Shown here one piece after another: positions 60,150 through 64,000 of a stretch of 64,000 nucleotides of DNA. Source of the stretch: Thermoflexus sp. (lineage in GTDB: Bacteria > Chloroflexota > Anaerolineae > Thermoflexales > Thermoflexaceae); contig NZ_DAOUCJ010000050.1 of assembly GCF_034432235.1 (NCBI RefSeq), forward strand, positions 15,691 to 79,690, read 5' to 3'. Position 1 is the stretch's first letter, and each line of letters begins with the position of its first letter. A program made the position numbers and the translations under genes. Under the pieces are notes generated by a model. That model was given only the letters and a program-made list of their open reading frames with translations, had not been told where the DNA came from and did no database searches.

Positions 60150-60971
60150 TTATTCCGGCCGAACGGCAACGGCGAACACCTCCCGCTCGAAAAACCAGCG
60201 GAAGGGGATCCAGCGAAAGGCGATGTGACGCAAGACGCGAAAGATCCAGCCCTCCTGCCGGTTCTGCGGCGGGGTGGCCAGCCAGACTTTGACCCGGTGG
60301 AACCCCGCCCGGCGCAAGGTCCACCACAAGCCGAGGGGGCCCTGCTCGTTCACATGGACCGCTTCATTGATCGGGACGTTGAGGGCGCGCGGGTTCGGCG
60401 GATAGAGATGTCCCAGCCCCTGAAGGGTGCGTATGAAGCGGACCAGCGGATAAGCGTAGGCGTCATACCAGCGGTTCGGCGCGGTATGGATGACCAGCAT
60501 CCCTCCCGGTTTCAAGACCCGGTAAGCCTCCCGCAGGGCGAGACGAAGCTCCCATGGGAAAAGGTGCTCCACCACATCGAACATCAGCACCCGGTCGAAC
60601 ACCCGGCTGGCGAAGGGGAGGAACTTGGCATCGGCCTGGGCGAGGCCGGCCGGAGCCTGCAGGTCCCCTGCTCGCCGCAGGAGATCGGCCGAGAGCCGGA
60701 CAGCCGCCTCCGCGTAATCGATCCCGACAGCGTAAGCCCCCAACCGGGCGCAATGGCGAACGATCTCCCCCCGCCCGCAGCCCACATCCAGCACCCGCAT
60801 GCCGGGCCGGACCTCGGCCACCGCAAAGGCCGTCTGGAGCCTCCGGGAGAGATGTTCCCCCTGCGTGCGCAGGAATTCCTCATAGCCCTCACAGGCGGAG
60901 AGGAAATAATCCTCCCCATAAAGATGCGGTGGAAGAGAGGGCCCGTGATCGAACGATGGTTTCCGAATCAA
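60150..60971 (-). CDS. SAM-dependent methyltransferase
   Basis: The protein has 273 residues; motif I is MRVLDVGCGRGEIVRH and motif IV is DRVLMFDVVEHLFPWELRLA. The C-terminal third (RWYDAYAYPLVRFIRTLQG) suggests a sugar, lipid or small-molecule acceptor. The start would be TTG 60971 with a weak AAGG site. It is 23 bases upstream of the flavoprotein and may belong to the surface-polysaccharide region. Confidence 0.85.
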   Translation of the reverse strand: MIRKPSFDHGPSLPPHLYGEDYFLSACEGYEEFLRTQGEHLSRRLQTAFAVAEVRPGMRVLDVGCGRGEIVRHCARLGAYAVGIDYAEAAVRLSADLLRRAGDLQAPAGLAQADAKFLPFASRVFDRVLMFDVVEHLFPWELRLALREAYRVLKPGGMLVIHTAPNRWYDAYAYPLVRFIRTLQGLGHLYPPNPRALNVPINEAVHVNEQGPLGLWWTLRRAGFHRVKVWLATPPQNRQEGWIFRVLRHIAFRWIPFRWFFEREVFAVAVRPE

Positions 60972-61060
60972 CGCTGCCTTCGCTCCGGAAGGGAATCTTC
61001 AAGGGGGCCGACCGCAAAAGCCCTCCAGGGAAAGCCGGCGGCGCGGCTTCTCCTCACTCA

Positions 61061-61735
61061 TTATAGAGCAGGGTCTGCCGGCTGACCCTGAGCGATCCGC
61101 CAGCCTGCGAAGGCCACCAGCCCCCATCCCAGCAAGTATAACCACCACTGGAACTCCGCCGGGCGCGCCCGGCCGACCGCATCCAGCCCTCCGGGGAGCG
61201 CATGCAGCGCGGGAGCCATCACCGTGTAGAGGGCGATCAGCGTCCCGAGCCCCCCCGCCCCGATCGACAGCCGGTCCAGCCGGATGGACCGCCCCTCCTC
61301 GCTCCGGCGCGCCATCCGGGCGCCCACTCCCATCATCAGCGCTGCGGCCAGCATCGGCGCCCAAACCGGCCCCCACCACGGCAGAGGGATCAGAAAGAGG
61401 AGATCCCAATCCCCCAGAGAAACCGGCCATCCGATGAACACCCGGAGCCAAGCATAATACAGGATATCCCACAGGCCCCAGGCATACAGGAAGAGGCCCC
61501 AGCGGGCCGCAGGGGTGCGACCGGCCAGCGAGCCGGCTGTGAACAGCATCACCAGGGTGGCGATCTCCCGGCCCAGCTCAATCGGGGTTAGCCAATCGGG
61601 ACGAACCGGCGTATCCCGCAGCAGATCCGTGATCCCATACACCTGTCGCAAATACACGACCACCGCGCTCTCCACATAGGCCATCGCGACGGTAAACAGG
61701 CTCAGGACCAGCAGGCGTTCCCTCCATCCCGACAT
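61061..61735 (-). CDS. Integral membrane protein of unknown function
   Basis: The 224-residue protein has about six hydrophobic segments (AYVESAVVVYLRQVYG, LYAWGLWDILYYAWLRVFIG, PMLAAALMMGVGARMA). The LYAWGLWDILYYAWLR helix with paired aromatic residues is distinctive. No family is recognised. AAGGAGG lies 5 bases before ATG. It is in the same direction as the GT4 gene upstream. Confidence 0.75.
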   Translation of the reverse strand: MSGWRERLLVLSLFTVAMAYVESAVVVYLRQVYGITDLLRDTPVRPDWLTPIELGREIATLVMLFTAGSLAGRTPAARWGLFLYAWGLWDILYYAWLRVFIGWPVSLGDWDLLFLIPLPWWGPVWAPMLAAALMMGVGARMARRSEEGRSIRLDRLSIGAGGLGTLIALYTVMAPALHALPGGLDAVGRARPAEFQWWLYLLGWGLVAFAGWRIAQGQPADPAL

Positions 61736-61807
61736 CGGTGCCTCCTTATAGTATGGAATAGCGCAGCTGGTCTCCCCATGGGCTTCTGGGAGCGGGGCGA
61801 GGCTCTT

Positions 61808-62998
61808 TCAACGCTCCGCATCGCCCCTGGAAGGATTTTCCTCATGGCCTTTGGGGTTGTGAGGAGAGGGAATAGAATCGCTCACGAATGGCGTTAACCA
61901 TTCGCGTAGCGCCTCCCAGATCGTCCGCGCGCACGCTTCCCAGGAGAACCGTTTCCGGTTCGCATGGCCCCGGGCGATCCGCTCCGCGCGAAAACCTGGA
62001 TCCCGGGCGAGCCGTTCCAGGGCATCGATCCACGGGTCCGGATCATCGGGAGGCAAAAGGAGAGCGCCCTCCCCCGCCACCTCCCGCAGGCTCCCGTTCG
62101 GGGTGCAAAGGACCGGAACCCCACAGGCCTGGGCTTCCAGAACCGGGAACCCGAACCCTTCATACAGGGACGGAAGCAGAAAGGCCTCCGCCTGGCTCAG
62201 CAACGCGCCCCGGCTTTCATCGTCCACGTAGCCCGTCAGGATCAGGCGGCCCGCCCACATCGGATCCCGGCGCAGGCGCTCGAAGACGGGATCGGCCCAC
62301 CCGGGCTTGCCGACGATCACAACCTGGCCCTCCCACCCCGCGGCTATCCGACGGGCGATGATCCGCAGGATCAGGCCGAAGTTCTTCCGGGGATGGATCG
62401 TCCCCACCGCGATCACATACGGCCGTCGGATCCCAAAACGACGAAGGATCGGCTCCGGGTCGACGGGGATCGGCGGGGGGTCGTAACCGGGATAGGCCAC
62501 CACGATTTTCTCCGGAGGGATCCGATAAAAGCGGATGAGATCCATCCTCGTCGCATGGGAATCGGCGAACACCACGCGGGCGACCGCCGCGCTCCAGCGG
62601 GTGGAAAGCTCCAGATACAGCCGCTGAAGCAACGGATGGGTCTGCGGGAAATACCGGTAGCCCAGGTCGTGGATGGTGACGGCGCTCGGCGGATGATACA
62701 GGGGGATCACGTGAGCGGGGACGAAGAGCGCCGTGGGGGGATGACGGATCATCTCCCCGGAGAGACGGAGATGGGTCCACAGGCGGGGAAAGGGGAGCAC
62801 CCGATGCTCCACCCATGGACCACGCGGGAAGAGCCCCGGAGGCGGAGGATCCCGGAAATACAACCGGAGGCGCACCCCTTCCGCCTCCGCCAGGGGGATA
62901 AGGGCTCGAACGACGGCCTGGGCGTATCGCTCGACCCCGGTGGGCTGGGCCAGCGTGGTCCGGCTCGCGTCGATGCCAAGGATCCGTTCCCGGGCCAT
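61808..62998 (-). CDS. Family 4 glycosyltransferase (GT-B)
   Basis: The 396-residue cytoplasmic GT-B protein has an N-terminal domain IDASRTTLAQPTGVERYAQA and the nucleotide-sugar domain with AVGTIHPRKNFGL and the E-x7-E motif LYEGFGFPVLEAQACGVPVL. It resembles mannosyltransferases of exopolysaccharide synthesis. GGAGGG is about 8 bases before ATG. It is the most upstream gene of the surface-polysaccharide strand. Confidence 0.94.
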   Translation of the reverse strand: MARERILGIDASRTTLAQPTGVERYAQAVVRALIPLAEAEGVRLRLYFRDPPPPGLFPRGPWVEHRVLPFPRLWTHLRLSGEMIRHPPTALFVPAHVIPLYHPPSAVTIHDLGYRYFPQTHPLLQRLYLELSTRWSAAVARVVFADSHATRMDLIRFYRIPPEKIVVAYPGYDPPPIPVDPEPILRRFGIRRPYVIAVGTIHPRKNFGLILRIIARRIAAGWEGQVVIVGKPGWADPVFERLRRDPMWAGRLILTGYVDDESRGALLSQAEAFLLPSLYEGFGFPVLEAQACGVPVLCTPNGSLREVAGEGALLLPPDDPDPWIDALERLARDPGFRAERIARGHANRKRFSWEACARTIWEALREWLTPFVSDSIPSPHNPKGHEENPSRGDAER

Positions 62999-63163
62999 AT
63001 CCCGCCCTCCGACGGAGCATCCTTCCGGTGGGGAAGACCGCCGGCGATGGCCTTCCCCACCCGAAGCATAGCATGCGTTCCGATCCCACGAACCGTCGCC
63101 CGGGTTTCATTCCAACGAGTAGAATGGAACGAGGTGTGCTGTCAAGGAGGCGCCCGGTGAAAG

Positions 63164-63506
63164 ATGAAGGGGAAAAGCCTCTGGATGGGGCTGGCTCTGG
63201 TGGCGGGCCTGGCCACGGCCTGCTCCCGGCCTACTCCGGAGCCGGCTTTCTGGACGGCCCCGTGCCCGCACCTTCCCCCTGAAACGCCGGCGCCGACCCA
63301 GACGGGAAGCCCTGGGGACGCTCCCGGCCATCCCGACGGACACCCCGGTGGGGATCGGGGATTTCATCCCGCTGTTCTTATCGGTCGCCCGGCCCGCGTC
63401 GCTGGGGATCTACCTCTATATGACAAACGGTTTTTCCCGGGGACCGGAAGTCATCGAAGGGTGCGAGACCTGGGATCCCGATCCCGGGAAAGAGGGGGAG
63501 GCCGGC
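63164..63506 (+). pseudogene. Decayed lipoprotein gene
   Basis: The start MKGKSLWMGLALVAGLATAC is a good lipoprotein signal (lipobox ATAC). After about residue 45 the frame turns into Pro/Gly/Arg-rich sequence, while another frame reads IPTDTPVGIGDFIPLFLSVA and RPASLGIYLYMTNG, which looks more protein-like. A frameshift near 63300-63330 would join them. The region then meets the convergent dehydrogenase gene. AAGGAGG is present but 13 bases before ATG. No domain is recognised. Confidence 0.35.
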
Positions 63507-64000
63507 TTATGCTTCCCCCATGCGGAAGATCTGACGCACCACCTCGCCGCGGGCCAGGGCATCGAAGCCCTCGTTGATCTCCTCCAGGCGAAGGGTGCGG
63601 CTCAGCAGCCGGTCCACGGGCAGCATCCCGGCCTGATAGAGCGTGAGGAAACGGGGGAGATCCCGGCGGGGGACGGCGGAGCCCATATAGGAGCCCTTTG
63701 ATGATTCGCTCCTCCCCGACGATGCTCACCGCGGGCACGCTGAACAAGCGCTCGGGATGCGGCAGGCCGATGGTGACGGTGGTGCCGCCCCGGCGGGTGG
63801 CCTGATAGGCCTGGGCCAGCACCCGCTCGTTGCCCACGCTCTCGAAGGCGTAGTGAACGCCGCCCCCAGTGAGATCGCGGATCGCGGTGACCGGATCGGT
63901 CTCCTGCGCGTTCACCCCGTGGGTCGCTCCCGCCTTCCGGGCCAGCTCCAGCTTCTCCGGCCGGATATCCACGGCGATGATGGGATGGGCGCCCGCCAGG
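63507..64000 (-). pseudogene. Zinc-type alcohol dehydrogenase (MDR), 3' part with a frameshift
   Basis: The frame is open from the window edge: AGAHPIIAVDIRPEKLELAR, AGATHGVNAQETDPVTAIRD, GGGVHYAFESVGN and TTVTIGLPHPE are typical of the NAD-binding half of zinc alcohol dehydrogenases. At 63691-63699 (minus-strand AAAGGGCTCC) the normal continuation GSYMGSAVPRRDLPRFLTLY needs one base fewer. In the shifted frame it runs on to RTLRLEEINEGFDALARGEV, VRQIFRMGEA and stop at 63507. The gene is thus broken by one extra base, or the base is a sequencing error. The N-terminal zinc-binding part is outside the window. Confidence 0.85.

Overview
The window reads as chromosomal DNA of a GC-rich, probably thermophilic member of the Chloroflexota (Thermoflexus/Anaerolineae-like). 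This is an inference from several signs: solute-binding lipoproteins with a VTREVVVTRVEVTKEVEK-type linker after the lipobox, dense gene packing with strong AGGAGG ribosome sites, several ABC sugar importers, and small GC-rich palindromes between genes. The genus cannot be fixed from sequence reading alone. No rRNA, tRNA or CRISPR array was seen.

Layout. 1-1.9 kb: the 3' part of an atypical P1B metal ATPase and a MerR metal regulator. 2-7.4 kb: a ParB-fold protein, Mn-type superoxide dismutase, a possible two-gene toxin-antitoxin-like unit, transaldolase, a cupin and a crotonase-fold protein. 7.5-11.9 kb: a DUF362 protein, then a split PTS (IIC, IIB, IIA) with a PTS-linked barrel protein of unknown function. 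12.6-23.4 kb: one long minus-strand operon, from IclR regulator through RraA-like protein, Tat lipoprotein, two permeases, two ABC ATPases, M24 peptidase, KDPG aldolase and KDG kinase to an SDR dehydrogenase; this is a sugar-acid uptake and catabolism module. A palindromic operator lies between its promoter and the IclR start. The two ATPases carry complementary defects that predict one dead and one live ATP site.

23.5-31 kb: a GntR relic, a YbjN-like protein, then a LacI regulator with two operators, a GH65-like glycosidase and an ABC sugar importer without its own ATPase. 31-36 kb: a broken nucleotidyltransferase, an MFS transporter, a GH31 alpha-glucosidase, a cluster of GCAG-loop hairpins and a class II aldolase. 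36.2-39.3 kb: a scrapyard of mobile or defence-type pieces (DUF3782-like stub, IS607-like recombinase without its catalytic serine, tyrosine recombinase, small helical protein, truncated nuclease-like gene). 39-55 kb: mostly housekeeping genes (UbiB-type kinase, RlmI-like methyltransferase, Uma2 nuclease, SufS-like PLP enzyme without the cysteine, two membrane glycosyltransferases, an enlarged pyruvate phosphate dikinase, RadC, threonine synthase, LmbE deacetylase, redoxin, glycolate oxidase-like subunit).

55-63 kb: a minus-strand cell-surface region (priming glycosylphosphotransferase, GT2, sortase, amino-acid-oxidase-like flavoprotein, methyltransferase, membrane protein, GT4). The window ends in a decayed lipoprotein gene and the 3' part of a zinc-type alcohol dehydrogenase with an apparent frameshift.
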